Counted from the first letter of the stretch, positions 1-8,538 are shown. The stretch is DNA of 64,000 bases from JAFGIN01 sp050301235 (GCA_050301235.1 JBNKZD010000157.1:1-64000); one strand, 5' to 3'. Notes: generated by a model not told the origin, from the sequence alone. Numbers and translations are program-made.

Positions 1-88
1 CCTGGAAAATGTAATCGCATTTAATATTAAGGGTAGCAGTTATAGACTCAAAAAACAACAAAAGGAGTAAAATCTAAAGTATATTTAT

Positions 89-134
89 GTGGCTGGTTTT
101 GAAGTGCCCATAAGTGGCTGAAATTGAAGTGCCC
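89..134. repeat. Pair of 21-bp direct repeats, possible IS21-type terminus
   Basis: Two near-identical 21-bp units lie at 89-109 and 114-134. Both begin GTGGCTG and end TTGAAGTGCCC, differ at three positions and are 4 bp apart. Short repeated units of this kind, with a TGGCTG...TGCCC character, are typical of the multiple terminal repeats of IS21-family elements. No transposase is in the window, so this would be a remnant or the edge of an element lying to the left. The family assignment is from memory of IS21 ends and is tentative. Confidence 0.4.
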
Positions 135-211
135 GGTGACATTAAATACAAAGGTTTGCGCCGATTCAAACCAGAACAATACATAAAATATGAATAAAAG
201 ATAAATTCAAA

Positions 212-1723
212 ATGCAAATAAAGCGAATTATAATATCATTTTTAATAGTAATATTTACAATAAACATAGACTCTAATGCTTGTTTGTATGAGAATAGACC
301 TTATGCTCTATTATCTAACAACATGGCCTATGTTGTAGAATTTATTCCATCACAAATTTATGGAGAAAATGGAATTGGTAATGTATTTGAAATGGAAGGG
401 AAAAATAAGGGGAAACTCTTATGGTCCGTTAAATTTTATACTCCTCCGTATAATATCCACCTTTCGAATTCTGGCGATCAATTAATTAAAGTAAATACTC
501 TTTCAGGACGTAAAAAAAGAAATAGGCTTATCGAATTCTATAATAAGGATGGGTTATATAAATATTATTCAGGTAAAGATTTAATAAAAAATAGAAAGAA
601 AATTACAATTTCTACGGCTGGTGCGCATTGGGTGGCGACCAAACCATATAAAGAAAATTATTTCGATGAATCAATGCAGGTGTTCCGTATTGCGGTAGTT
701 GATCAAAATGTTTATGAATTCGATTTGGAAACCGGTTTGATTATAAATAACTATATTGATTCCTGCGCAGTAAATGTTTGGGAATTATTCGAAAAACGAA
801 GTAAGTTTTGTCAAAATCTTCTTGAAAAGGTTCCTGATCTTCACAATTTAACAAAATACTTTGCAGTATCAAACATATCGGGTAACGGCGAAACTTATCA
901 TAAAATGAATTGGAATGCTCATTTAAAGCCTTTAGAAGTTCTTCCTTTTAATAGTATCATTGAGTTTGAAACGGAAGTAAATGTTGATAGTTCAACAACA
1001 ACCATTGTATTAACACCACAAGATATCATTAATACACTTTTATCGATTTACAATAAACCATATGTTAAAAATAGAATCAATGAGTCAGATAAAAATAGTT
1101 TAAGAATTCGAATAAGTGGGAATCGTTACAATCAAGACAACTTTGATATTAATGGGTACATGAAAACATTGAAGCAAAATAGTATTACAGTACCAGAAGA
1201 TAAAGAATGGGTCCAATTCTTTATTGACCAGGAACGTTATAAACAAAGCGATAAAACTCTTTCCTTCTTTTATCCACTTAAAACAAATGTAATTTTTTCA
1301 TCCTCGATTAATTCAATGGATGAGATTATATTCAAAGAAAAAGAAAGAGAACTGTGCGGTTCAGTTACAGATTCTGCCTATGAATGCATACTTACAATCG
1401 ACACTATAGGAAATTTTAATGCTCTTCACTATTTAAAAGAAAATGATAAAAATGATTCATTTTCTAAAGTATTAAGTAAAGAAACTGAATACGATTTATC
1501 AAAATATTTAAGAAGGGATTATTTCGAAGTATATTTTGAGAAGGGCCAGCAGTTTGGAACATCTTTCCAAAAAAAGTTACTACATTATACTGGTGAACCG
1601 GATGAAATTATTGATTTGAAATGTAAAAATGAAAAAGTGTATTTCTTTAAAAATTCATATATAAATAAGATCTGGATTTGGAATGATACACATATAATTG
1701 GAATTGAAGCAAAGAAATATTGA
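212..1723 (+). CDS. Secreted protein of unknown function
   Basis: I do not recognise this 503-residue protein. The first 23 residues form a Sec-type signal peptide (basic start, hydrophobic core IIISFLIVIFTI, then SNA before Cys24). The sequence around Cys24 is a poor lipobox, so ordinary export to the periplasm or outside is more likely than lipidation. The mature part is rich in Asn, Lys, Tyr and Ile and shows no catalytic motif. Base composition is very AT-rich compared with the core genes further right, suggesting transfer. It stands alone on the plus strand and is followed by a long inverted repeat (1813-1893), as expected of a mobile gene cassette. Confidence 0.65.
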   Translation: MQIKRIIISFLIVIFTINIDSNACLYENRPYALLSNNMAYVVEFIPSQIYGENGIGNVFEMEGKNKGKLLWSVKFYTPPYNIHLSNSGDQLIKVNTLSGRKKRNRLIEFYNKDGLYKYYSGKDLIKNRKKITISTAGAHWVATKPYKENYFDESMQVFRIAVVDQNVYEFDLETGLIINNYIDSCAVNVWELFEKRSKFCQNLLEKVPDLHNLTKYFAVSNISGNGETYHKMNWNAHLKPLEVLPFNSIIEFETEVNVDSSTTTIVLTPQDIINTLLSIYNKPYVKNRINESDKNSLRIRISGNRYNQDNFDINGYMKTLKQNSITVPEDKEWVQFFIDQERYKQSDKTLSFFYPLKTNVIFSSSINSMDEIIFKEKERELCGSVTDSAYECILTIDTIGNFNALHYLKENDKNDSFSKVLSKETEYDLSKYLRRDYFEVYFEKGQQFGTSFQKKLLHYTGEPDEIIDLKCKNEKVYFFKNSYINKIWIWNDTHIIGIEAKKY

Positions 1724-1808
1724 AATTACTAAATATTTCTTGTTAGTATATTTACCATGGGTGGCGCAAACTGGTTTTTCAAAATTGTAACAACGCAAAA
1801 AAGCTTGC

Positions 1809-1905
1809 AACAGCGAGTATATGCTTCGCTTTCGCTTCGGGCTTCGCCACATTTTACTTCAGCAAAGCCTTCAGCAAAACATCATATACTCGCAGCCAGT
1901 TAGTG
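1809..1905. repeat. attC-like inverted repeat A
   Basis: Perfect 11-bp arms lie at 1813-1823 (GCGAGTATATG) and 1883-1893 (CATATACTCGC). An AAC sits 1 nt before the left arm (1809-1811) and a GTT 5 nt after the right arm (1899-1901). The size (about 97 bp), the paired arms and the outer AAC/GTT resemble an integron attC site, although the full RYYYAAC/GTTRRRY consensus is not met (GTTAGTG). It lies between two unrelated genes. It could also be just a large transcription-terminator hairpin. Confidence 0.45.
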
Positions 1906-1927
1906 GCAATATTTCTACTGGATTGAT

Positions 1928-3220
1928 ATGAAATTGATTATTGGATTGGATGTCCACCGCAAAGGCCCGTCCATGGGCCTGAAGACAAGATTAAACACAA
2001 TGCATAAGCATTTAGCAATTGCAATTCTAGTGCTTTCGGGATTCCTTGATTCCTTTGCGACGACATTCAGAGAAGACAAAGTAGACGATCCCCTTTCAGG
2101 AGATTCTGCTGGCTGCACCTGTAACAGTATCAACAGTTGGGGAACCTACATCTACAACTGGACATCGAAATATGACTTGGTTTTCTGGCCCTACACCAGT
2201 GAGCAATTCATCTGGTTCTGTCTGCAATCCGGCTACATTTCATTTGGGAATGATTTTAATAGAATCCGCAAGAAGAACAGATCTGCAATTGAGGGCTTCC
2301 TCAAAGACTCTGCGCCGCTGAAGTATGAGGCCATGTCGCACGACGAAAAACTTGACTGGCTTGAGAAGGTATACAAACGAAGAAATAAAGGTGATGATTT
2401 CTGGCTATTCTTCTACCGTCTGCGCGCATACGTATCGTCTGATGAGCAAAGAAAGGAAACGTACTACCGGAAAGTTCTGGAGCTATTGGATAAGCAGAGC
2501 CCATTCAGACGCCTTGGAACACGAAACAAGCTTCAGTACTATTACATCCTTGGTGAATACAACCGAAGACTAGGTAATGCTGAGATCGGATACAAATATC
2601 TGACTAAAGTAATCAGGCTTCCAGCTCTGGAGCCCTGGAACCTGCTTCGCAGAAACGGTTACAGGGAAATGGCATGTAGCAGACGGTCCCTCATTAAAGG
2701 GGATTCTACAGAGTGCATGAACAAGTTGTATGGCAACATTTTCTCCATCGCAGGTGGCGTTCCAGAAATTCTCACATTTAAGTATGACCGTGAATTTGGC
2801 AGTTTCTCATTTGGGCTTTCGGCGGGTCTGATTGCCTACGGATTCTCATCTCTCAAGGGCAGCGGGGACACGACAAAAGCGATTCACGACGCATACATTA
2901 ATCCCACAGTCTCCATTGGGTATCAAATACCCGGCTTACCTTTTGTTGAACGCGTAGGCCTACTGACTTTCCTCGAGACTGCTTTCACGGGAGAATTTAC
3001 ACAGAGGACAAGACCCACAGAAGAATGGGTATATAAAGGCTTCAGAATCACGCCAAGATATACAGTTCGGTTCCCAAAACTGTTCTATGAAGACACATAC
3101 TCGTTTAGTCTTGGTATTTCTGTTCAGTATGTTTCAGATGAGAGCGTAAGAAATTTTGACAAGAGAGGACATGTGCGGATTTTGCCTGGTATGGCAATAA
3201 GTGTAGGATTACGATATTAG
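1928..3220 (+). CDS. Exported protein with helical-repeat and beta-barrel-like C-terminal region
   Basis: Unknown family. The 430-residue frame opens at 1928, but a better start is the ATG at 2000, which gives MHKHLAIAILVLSGFLDSFA, a clean signal peptide. The middle (from about residue 110) is charged and helical with a TPR-like section (LQYYYILGEYNRRLGNAEIGYKYL begins near residue 203). The last 150 residues alternate polar and hydrophobic positions and end in ISVGLRY, the aromatic C-terminus usual for outer-membrane barrels. An outer-membrane protein with a periplasmic helical domain is therefore likely. GC is higher than in the genes on either side, as expected if each came from a different source. 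Confidence 0.6.
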   Translation: MKLIIGLDVHRKGPSMGLKTRLNTMHKHLAIAILVLSGFLDSFATTFREDKVDDPLSGDSAGCTCNSINSWGTYIYNWTSKYDLVFWPYTSEQFIWFCLQSGYISFGNDFNRIRKKNRSAIEGFLKDSAPLKYEAMSHDEKLDWLEKVYKRRNKGDDFWLFFYRLRAYVSSDEQRKETYYRKVLELLDKQSPFRRLGTRNKLQYYYILGEYNRRLGNAEIGYKYLTKVIRLPALEPWNLLRRNGYREMACSRRSLIKGDSTECMNKLYGNIFSIAGGVPEILTFKYDREFGSFSFGLSAGLIAYGFSSLKGSGDTTKAIHDAYINPTVSIGYQIPGLPFVERVGLLTFLETAFTGEFTQRTRPTEEWVYKGFRITPRYTVRFPKLFYEDTYSFSLGISVQYVSDESVRNFDKRGHVRILPGMAISVGLRY

Positions 3221-3298
3221 GAATATGGTAGGGCACGTCGTGTGCCAATGCTTAATAGCGGTGGACTTGGAGAAGAATCCAGTAGAAATACAGCCTAC

Positions 3299-3370
3299 AA
3301 CGACCAACCTGCAATTTTTACTCCACTCCGTTACGTAAAAACTACAGGTGGGTGGTCGAACCCGTTTGTT
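3299..3370. repeat. attC-like inverted repeat B
   Basis: An imperfect hairpin spans 3301-3358. CGACCA pairs with TGGTCG, then CCTG with CAGG, then TTTTTAC with GTAAAAA. AAC overlaps the left edge (3299-3301) and GTT begins 5 nt after the right arm (3364). Position after a gene, arm layout and outer trinucleotides match repeats A and D, although the sequences are unrelated. A small separate hairpin (GGCAC/GTGCC) lies at 3232-3246. Confidence 0.4.
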
Positions 3371-3441
3371 TGAAATAATGCCACATAAGGCAGCGCCTAT
3401 CAAGACGCCGCGTCGTTCGGCGAAGAAGAAATGCAAGAATT

Positions 3442-4032
3442 ATGGTAGAAGTAATTAAAAAATTTACAATAAATAATATTTACGTGATGCTATTTTTGTT
3501 ATTGTTAACATTTGGTGTTAACTCAGTTTTTGCAAATAATTTTATTTGGTTTGGAACTGGTTACGGAGTATATAACTTAAAAAACACATTCGGTTTAACA
3601 CAAGGTATGGGAAATTTTAATTTTAGTACCAACAATTTATTAATACAATTAAGGGTGATGAGCCTTTTGGGAATGAAAAATGACACAATACCTGGCGTAA
3701 ACCAATGTGTTGATGCAGGTTTACTTGGGGGATATGTTTGGAATATCAATAATAATAATATTAATATTAACCTTGCAGGTGGAGTGAGTTTTGTCTACTC
3801 GAATCAAGAAATAAAGTATAGGGACACATTACAATTAAGTCAGGGAAATTTTTTGATTAAGAATGAACCAGTCTATAAAACAACTCGGAATATTGGTTTT
3901 CCCATTGAGGCAGAAATACTTTTTCTTTTTTCTGATAATATTGCTGCAGGTATTGCAGTTTCTTCTAATTTGAATATTTATGTACCTTATTTAGGAATTG
4001 CAGCAATAATTGAATATGGCGTACTGCGATAA
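3442..4032 (+). CDS. Small secreted or outer-membrane beta-barrel-like protein
   Basis: A 196-residue protein of unknown function. Residues 1-32 are a signal peptide (hydrophobic core VMLFLLLLTFGVNSVFA before NNF). The rest is a series of short alternating strands rich in Asn, Gly, Tyr and Phe (FIWFGTGYGVYNL, INLAGGVSFVYS, IGFPIEAEILFLF), as in small outer-membrane barrels. The C-terminus ends VLR, not an aromatic residue, so insertion is not certain. The gene is AT-rich and lies between two long inverted repeats in the accessory strip. Confidence 0.55.
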   Translation: MVEVIKKFTINNIYVMLFLLLLTFGVNSVFANNFIWFGTGYGVYNLKNTFGLTQGMGNFNFSTNNLLIQLRVMSLLGMKNDTIPGVNQCVDAGLLGGYVWNINNNNININLAGGVSFVYSNQEIKYRDTLQLSQGNFLIKNEPVYKTTRNIGFPIEAEILFLFSDNIAAGIAVSSNLNIYVPYLGIAAIIEYGVLR

Positions 4033-4564
4033 AATGCTATATTCGCATTAGTACATGGATTACATTGTATGTTTATTAATTTTTTTCGACAATATTTCGC
4101 AAATGGCGTTTTGTTAAATAGTAATACTCATAGTGCAGCCGTCCTGGATGCGGAAGATGGGCGTTAAAGACATGCGGCATTACATCAAACAACAATAAGG
4201 ATTATTCAGAAGCGCCCCAGAAGTAAAACCAACACCTACCCCACTTTCGCTTCTGAATGGGTTGAACGAAGCTGCGTCAGCAAAGAAATTTCAAGTTCTA
4301 TCTAATTTATATATGCGTTTTTATTGCTACTGATGAAGCCTTGTCTGTATCTTTTTGTGGCTTACGTATTAATAGCACACTACATTTGTTATTGCAATCC
4401 ACACATTTAAATCACCTTTTTGACTTGAAACAAGGTGTTTCAGGCAATGCAGCAGCAGAGGAGCCGAAATACTCATTTAAAAAGTAACCGCAAATCACAC
4501 TGCTGCCTTATACGCGCGCGTTTATTGCTATGAGCCGTTTACAAGTTCTACCTCCCTGTTTTTT
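4033..4564. other. Intergenic region between accessory genes
   Basis: No convincing gene is present on either strand. The region contains the attC-like repeat C at 4191-4267 and otherwise AT-rich sequence leading to the next open frame. Confidence 0.6.
4191..4267. repeat. attC-like inverted repeat C
   Basis: Perfect 11-bp arms ATTCAGAAGCG (4204-4214) and CGCTTCTGAAT (4248-4258) enclose a 33-nt loop. GTTGAAC at 4261-4267 fits the GTTRRRY core-site consensus. An AAC lies at 4191-4193, about 10 nt before the left arm, so spacing differs from repeats A, B and D. It follows the small barrel-like gene. Confidence 0.4.
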
Positions 4565-5557
4565 ATGGGATTAAGGATTTCAATCATGATACTATTGGGC
4601 ATGCTTTTTCTTCTATCATCGCGTCAAATTAAAAACAGAGAGAGAGTAGGAATCAAAATTGGGCAAACAGCAATTGGCCTTTTGATTTTGACAATTATTG
4701 GATTTGCAGTAATGATGGTTAGAATGACAGATTTCATGCCAGATATATTGCCCTTCAGAATATTCTTCTCAATTATGATGTGTGTGGTATTCGGCCAATT
4801 TCTAATTCCGACATATTATGGAATACGTTATCTACATCGCCTACCGATTGAGGAAAAAAGTTTAGAAGAAATGCGATTTGGACAAGATTACCAGAATACC
4901 CAACATGATATAGAAGTATCGGAAAAAGACAATGTATTAATTAGTAAACACAAAGAAGCATTATTACCGTTTGGAGTTGGTGGAAGCTTTTTTCTCTTGA
5001 TGGCATGTCTAATGATACCGTTATTTGCAATTCAAAAATTCTACGGAATGGAATTGGTGCCATTAATATTTATCCCAGGCTTCATACTGATATTCTTCGG
5101 CCCAATGGTTTACAATTCCCTTCCATCTTCCTTTGAAAAAGGAAGAAAAGTGATCGCTTCTTTTACTGGTGGTGGCTCCATATTCTTGTTTAATGGGTCT
5201 TGGCCTTTCTTTAGGAGAAATATCCATGAACCACAACAATTCAGACAAGAGTACCAAACAGCCAGAAGAGAGAACAGCGGTCCTATGAATCTTTTGGATA
5301 TTCGTTGGGCTCAACTATCTGTATTGTTATGCTCTTTCGTTGATGGACATCAATCTACTCAAGCCTTATTTGACTTGTACCGTGGGCGGAATGAAAATGA
5401 CCCGGGAATTCCTTCCTGGGGCATCCATCTTGATGGAGATTTCCCTATCGATGGTTATCCTCTCCCGCATAATGAAATTTCGCTTGAACCGTATTCTATA
5501 TATCGTTGCAGGAACAGTTACGATTGTCGTTCAAATCGCAACTCTTGTTGCAGGTAA
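4565..5557 (+). CDS. Multi-pass membrane protein of unknown function with chimeric 3' end
   Basis: The 330-codon frame is a hybrid. Residues 1-240 (to about 5284) form an AT-rich membrane protein with hydrophobic segments near residues 5-20, 32-52, 64-85, 135-155 and 160-180. I do not recognise it. From the ATG at 5285 the same frame reads MNLLDIRWAQLSVL, which matches the start of a different, DUF6326-like protein, then runs out of frame and ends in a low-quality Arg/Asn/Cys tail. The junction at about 5220-5285 therefore joins two unrelated sequences, and this ORF is probably a truncated gene reading through into its neighbour. Confidence 0.45.
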   Translation: MGLRISIMILLGMLFLLSSRQIKNRERVGIKIGQTAIGLLILTIIGFAVMMVRMTDFMPDILPFRIFFSIMMCVVFGQFLIPTYYGIRYLHRLPIEEKSLEEMRFGQDYQNTQHDIEVSEKDNVLISKHKEALLPFGVGGSFFLLMACLMIPLFAIQKFYGMELVPLIFIPGFILIFFGPMVYNSLPSSFEKGRKVIASFTGGGSIFLFNGSWPFFRRNIHEPQQFRQEYQTARRENSGPMNLLDIRWAQLSVLLCSFVDGHQSTQALFDLYRGRNENDPGIPSWGIHLDGDFPIDGYPLPHNEISLEPYSIYRCRNSYDCRSNRNSCCR

Positions 5558-5678
5558 GCCAACAATGTATTATTTCTTCTTCTGCATTATGGAAATTTCA
5601 TGCACCGCGTTCATTGTATGGTATTACTGGGCGTGGAGCCTTTCTAATGAGCGCGCCGAATTCAAATCGAGACTATAA
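5285..5678 (+). pseudogene. DUF6326-like membrane protein, broken by a small deletion
   Basis: The C-terminal three quarters read cleanly in the frame ending at 5678. It continues from the ALSLMDINLL segment with GGMKMTREFLPGASILMEI, ILSRIMKFRLNR and FIVWYYWAW, a four-helix pattern I associate with DUF6326 membrane proteins. The N-terminal part (MNLLDIRWAQLSVL) lies in another frame from 5285. Comparing the halves, about nine residues after LSVL are missing and the frame is shifted near 5325-5330. An internal start at 5340 could still yield a 112-residue product. The stop overlaps the start of the downstream regulator by about 30 bp, which points to an old operon. Confidence 0.5.
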
Positions 5679-6570
5679 ACGTATTATGCACATCGCTTCT
5701 TTTATACACTTCCTCGCTGCCACCACAGGATGGGCCGCAGTTCTCTTGTGCCTTCTGCTCTTTATAAAGAACCACAAGCCGCTCATACTGGATCTGACCC
5801 TGTTCAGCGCTTCGTTGATGCTCATGGTTAGTGGGATCGCTATAGGACACTATGCTCTTGTTGCTGGAATCAACTTGGAGCAAGCAATAACCGTCGTTAC
5901 CGGCGCAATAGGCGGTAACCTTTTCATCATCATTATCCCGCCGCTTGTGCACCGGATGTTCGGTCTGGAATTCAAGGGAGCCTCAAAGAAGCTGTTTATC
6001 GGCATTGATATAGTAGTTGTTGTCATATCGCTCGTTTACCTGACCGTTTCACACGCAACGTGGCTGCTCCTCATTCTCCAGGTCTCGATGTATTCGGTAC
6101 TGATTTATGGAACTATAACAGGTTTTCTGAAGGCAGGCGATATTGGCGCACCTGAATTTCGCCGTTTTCTCAAGGTCATTTTCGGCACCACAGTCCTGTT
6201 TCTTCCCTTTCTTGTCCTTGATTCATTCCTGTCCCGATCTCCCATAGTCCCTTACAACCTGACCTTGCCGTTGTTGGTTCTCGTCCAGACCATCGAAGTC
6301 GCCATCTTTGCGGTCATGTCCCTGGATCAGCCTGTATTCATGGAAGGCAACCGACTTACCGCGCACTGTGTCGAGGCGCTCAAGCTATCAGCCCGCGAGA
6401 AGGAGATTGTCGAATCACTCCTCAAGGGGCATACAAACAAGCAAATTAGCGAAGAGTTGTATATTTCCTCCAAGACAGTAGAGAACCACCTCTATAGCGT
6501 CTACCAGAAGGCCGGGGTGAAGAACCGGACCCAACTTGCCAATCTTATTCATACCAATTCTGCGAGCTGA
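5647..6570 (+). CDS. Membrane-anchored LuxR-type transcriptional regulator
   Basis: The 307-residue protein starts at the ATG at 5647, preceded by GGAG. Upstream codons in this frame overlap the DUF6326 frame and are not protein-like. Residues 14-230 form about seven hydrophobic helices. The last 65 residues are a GerE/LuxR helix-turn-helix: LSAREKEIVESLLKGHTNKQ followed by ISSKTVENHLYSVYQK. Membrane-sensor LuxR regulators of this kind control neighbouring genes in response to a signal sensed in the membrane. Here the downstream flavodoxin and polyferredoxin are plausible targets, so a redox role is inferred. The sensed signal is unknown. Confidence 0.75.
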   Translation: MSAPNSNRDYKRIMHIASFIHFLAATTGWAAVLLCLLLFIKNHKPLILDLTLFSASLMLMVSGIAIGHYALVAGINLEQAITVVTGAIGGNLFIIIIPPLVHRMFGLEFKGASKKLFIGIDIVVVVISLVYLTVSHATWLLLILQVSMYSVLIYGTITGFLKAGDIGAPEFRRFLKVIFGTTVLFLPFLVLDSFLSRSPIVPYNLTLPLLVLVQTIEVAIFAVMSLDQPVFMEGNRLTAHCVEALKLSAREKEIVESLLKGHTNKQISEELYISSKTVENHLYSVYQKAGVKNRTQLANLIHTNSAS

Positions 6571-6901
6571 GATTCTGACAGTCTTGTTTTCGTTTCTGAG
6601 CCGGTAGCGGGAATCAAAACCGGGTCTGATCGCTCGTGACCTTTCCTGGACAGGGCAATGCGAGTTGCCAAGACGCTGGTCCCACTTCACATGCAGACTC
6701 TCTCCACCCTCCAATTTCGCCCAAAAACGCCATCAGGGGATTTCCCCTATGGTATGGGTAGGTGTTTCCACCCATCACAACTCGCTGAAATTGAGTGCTT
6801 TACCGGATTGTCCCAAGATCTGATTCGTGGTATCTTTGAGGCATGCAAACCAACAGAACCCTAAAAGCCAAAACCAATCAGCGTAGTGGAAGGAGATCTC
6901 G
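6571..6901. other. Intergenic region after the regulator gene
   Basis: No credible gene. An open frame at 6658-6864 has no homologous look, no clear Shine-Dalgarno sequence and odd composition. The right end carries the ribosome-binding site (AAGGAGA) of the short peptide that follows. Confidence 0.5.
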
Positions 6902-7015
6902 ATGAAACAGTGGAAATGGGAAATGGTGGCCATAGTCATGGTTCTGATGAATCTTGTCGGCCAGTGCCACACTCAAATACCGGGAATCGACCGCTGGCAC
7001 CGCCAGGTACAATGA
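6902..7015 (+). CDS. 37-residue peptide, probably the start of a lost exported protein
   Basis: ATG at 6902 is preceded by a strong AAGGAGATCTCG ribosome-binding site. The product opens with charged KQWKWE, a hydrophobic stretch VAIVMVLMNLVGQC and only 17 further residues before TGA at 7013. The LVGQC segment could be a lipobox-like signal. Strong initiation signals with such a short reading frame suggest a gene truncated after its signal peptide, in line with the decay seen in the neighbouring genes. It may still be a real small membrane protein. Confidence 0.35.
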   Translation: MKQWKWEMVAIVMVLMNLVGQCHTQIPGIDRWHRQVQ

Positions 7016-7063
7016 GGAGAGCTTGTTTCTGAAAATACCTCTCAGAATTGAGGAGATTTTCCT

Positions 7064-7423
7064 ATGAACACAACAATCACTTTTTTTTCCAGAACAGGCC
7101 ACACGCGCCTGATTGCCGAGAGCATGGTGGATGTGCTGAATGCGAATCTGGTATCCATACAGCCTCGGGGCAGCCAGTACCTCGGTGTGTTTTCCGCGTA
7201 TGTCAAAGGCAGTATGCAGGCCACGTTCGGGATTGGCTCGTTGTATGACTTGTCTGCCCCTATTCCGCCGGATACCGATCTTCTGGTAATCGGCGAGCGG
7301 GTCTCCTTCGACCTGGCGACCGGGTTGAAGTTAACGCCTTCACTGTACGCCGGTTTCATGGACGGAATGATGTTTGGACAAATTCCTTTCTATTGCAGGA
7401 TAGGGTTTGGTATTTTCATATAG
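7064..7423 (+). pseudogene. Flavodoxin-like protein, truncated
   Basis: The first 90 residues look like a flavodoxin. A beta strand (TITFFSRTGHTR) is followed by a phosphate-binding loop (SRTGHTRLIAE, FMN phosphate site), and a second strand DLLVIGERVSFDLATG corresponds to the loop around the isoalloxazine ring. Typical flavodoxin-like proteins have 150-190 residues. Here the sequence loses the family pattern after FDLATGLKLTP and ends at 119 with an unrelated tail (IPFYCRIGFGIFI). The 3' part is likely deleted or out of frame. Start has GAGGAG 7-8 nt upstream. It sits directly before a polyferredoxin, its likely partner in electron transfer. Confidence 0.5.
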
Positions 7424-7460
7424 GACAATAGTACATTTCATAGAAAAAGGAGATATACTC

Positions 7461-8198
7461 ATGATAAAAACTCGTCAGAAGGTCCGCACCGGAATAATCC
7501 TAGTTTCATTTTTCCTGTTTCCAGCGTTCTTTTTTTTCTTCTCTCCGTATCTTATTATTGACGGAACAATTAAGGGAGTGATCTCCGGAAGCTTCGTCAT
7601 GTTTTCGCTCCAGTTTCTGTCTGCGCTCATCTTCGGTCGCGCATTCTGCGGATGGGTCTGCCCGGCGGGCGGCGCGCAGGAGGCGTTGATTAACGCCCGG
7701 AACAAACGGATTACCAAAGGCAATTTTGTGAAATGGCTGATCTGGGTGCCGTGGGTTTCGGCTATTACGCTGGTTGCTATAAAAAACGGCGGATACCGAC
7801 AATTAAATCCATTGTATCAGATGAAATTCGGCTTGTCGATTGATTCGGTGTATTCACTCATCACCTATCTGATGGTCCTTATGCTGATTGTTGTTCCTGC
7901 GCTCGTTTTCGGCAGGCGGTCGTTCTGCCACCACCTGTGCTGGATGGCGCCGTTCATGATCATCGGGCGAAAAATCCGGAATCTGTTTAAAATACCGGCG
8001 CTTCAGCTCGCATGCGCGCCGGAGAACTGTATTCATTGTCACTCATGCACCATCGGCTGTCCGATGAGTCTGGATGTCGAAGCAAATGTCACGGCAGAAC
8101 GAATGGAAATAGCCGAGTGTATTCTCTGCGCCAATTGCGTTGATGTATGCAAGGGTAAGGCGATTGGGATTGAATTCGGTAAATCAAACAGCTTTTAA
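7461..8198 (+). CDS. Membrane 4Fe-4S polyferredoxin, NapH/YccM-like
   Basis: The 245-residue protein starts at 7461 behind AAGGAGATATACTC; the longer frame from 7407 lacks such a site. There are four to five membrane helices. Motif CGWVCP (Cys63, Cys67) and a second CHHLC (Cys156, Cys160) are typical of the NapH/CcoG/NosR membrane domain. Two C-terminal ferredoxin clusters follow: Cys190/193/196/200 and Cys220/223/226/230. Proteins of this type pass electrons between the quinone pool or a cytoplasmic carrier and membrane or periplasmic reductases. No terminal reductase is encoded nearby. Immediately downstream a ribosome-binding site (AAGGAAAG) precedes a 9-codon frame, which looks like the start of a deleted operon gene. 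Confidence 0.75.
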   Translation: MIKTRQKVRTGIILVSFFLFPAFFFFFSPYLIIDGTIKGVISGSFVMFSLQFLSALIFGRAFCGWVCPAGGAQEALINARNKRITKGNFVKWLIWVPWVSAITLVAIKNGGYRQLNPLYQMKFGLSIDSVYSLITYLMVLMLIVVPALVFGRRSFCHHLCWMAPFMIIGRKIRNLFKIPALQLACAPENCIHCHSCTIGCPMSLDVEANVTAERMEIAECILCANCVDVCKGKAIGIEFGKSNSF

Positions 8199-8398
8199 AG
8201 GAAAGCACGATGTTATTTCAAAAGCGAATTCTTTGTTGATGAAATTGAACTCTCAACAATATGGTATCAAACGTAACAGGTAAAACCAAAGAATGCGCCG
8301 CCGAAGAGAAAGAGAACGGGCTGAAAGACAAATGGAAAAAGACTAAGGGCCGCCGCCGAGAATATTGAAATATGGTAGCGTTCTGGTTTAAATCCACC

Positions 8399-8538
8399 AA
8401 CAAATGCATGCTGGTTCCGCTTCGCTGCACCCAACTGCCCGCTTTGAACAAGGGGTAGCACCTCCGAGTCCTACTCCCTGCGATCGTAGGTACCCCGGCG
8501 ATATTATAGGCGGGCACTTCAGCATGCATCGCCCGTTG
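8399..8538. repeat. attC-like inverted repeat D, interrupted by a group II intron
   Basis: Perfect 10-bp arms ATGCATGCTG (8404-8413) and CAGCATGCAT (8520-8529) enclose nested shorter pairs: GCCCGC 8437/GCGGGC 8510, GGGGTA 8452/TACCCC 8491 and CCTAC 8470/GTAGG 8486. An AAC lies 2 nt left of the outer arm and GTTG begins 5 nt right of it (8535-8538). The group II intron begins at 8539, directly after GTTG. The nested hairpin could equally be the stem-loop recognised by group IIC introns next to terminators. Confidence 0.45.

Noticed and set aside
6658..6864. 68-codon open frame after the LuxR-type regulator
   Set aside because: Poor start signals and unlikely composition; no reason to call it a gene.
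8261..8368. 35-codon open frame rich in Lys, Glu and Arg
   Set aside because: No ribosome-binding site and no family look; it lies in the decayed region next to the repeat.
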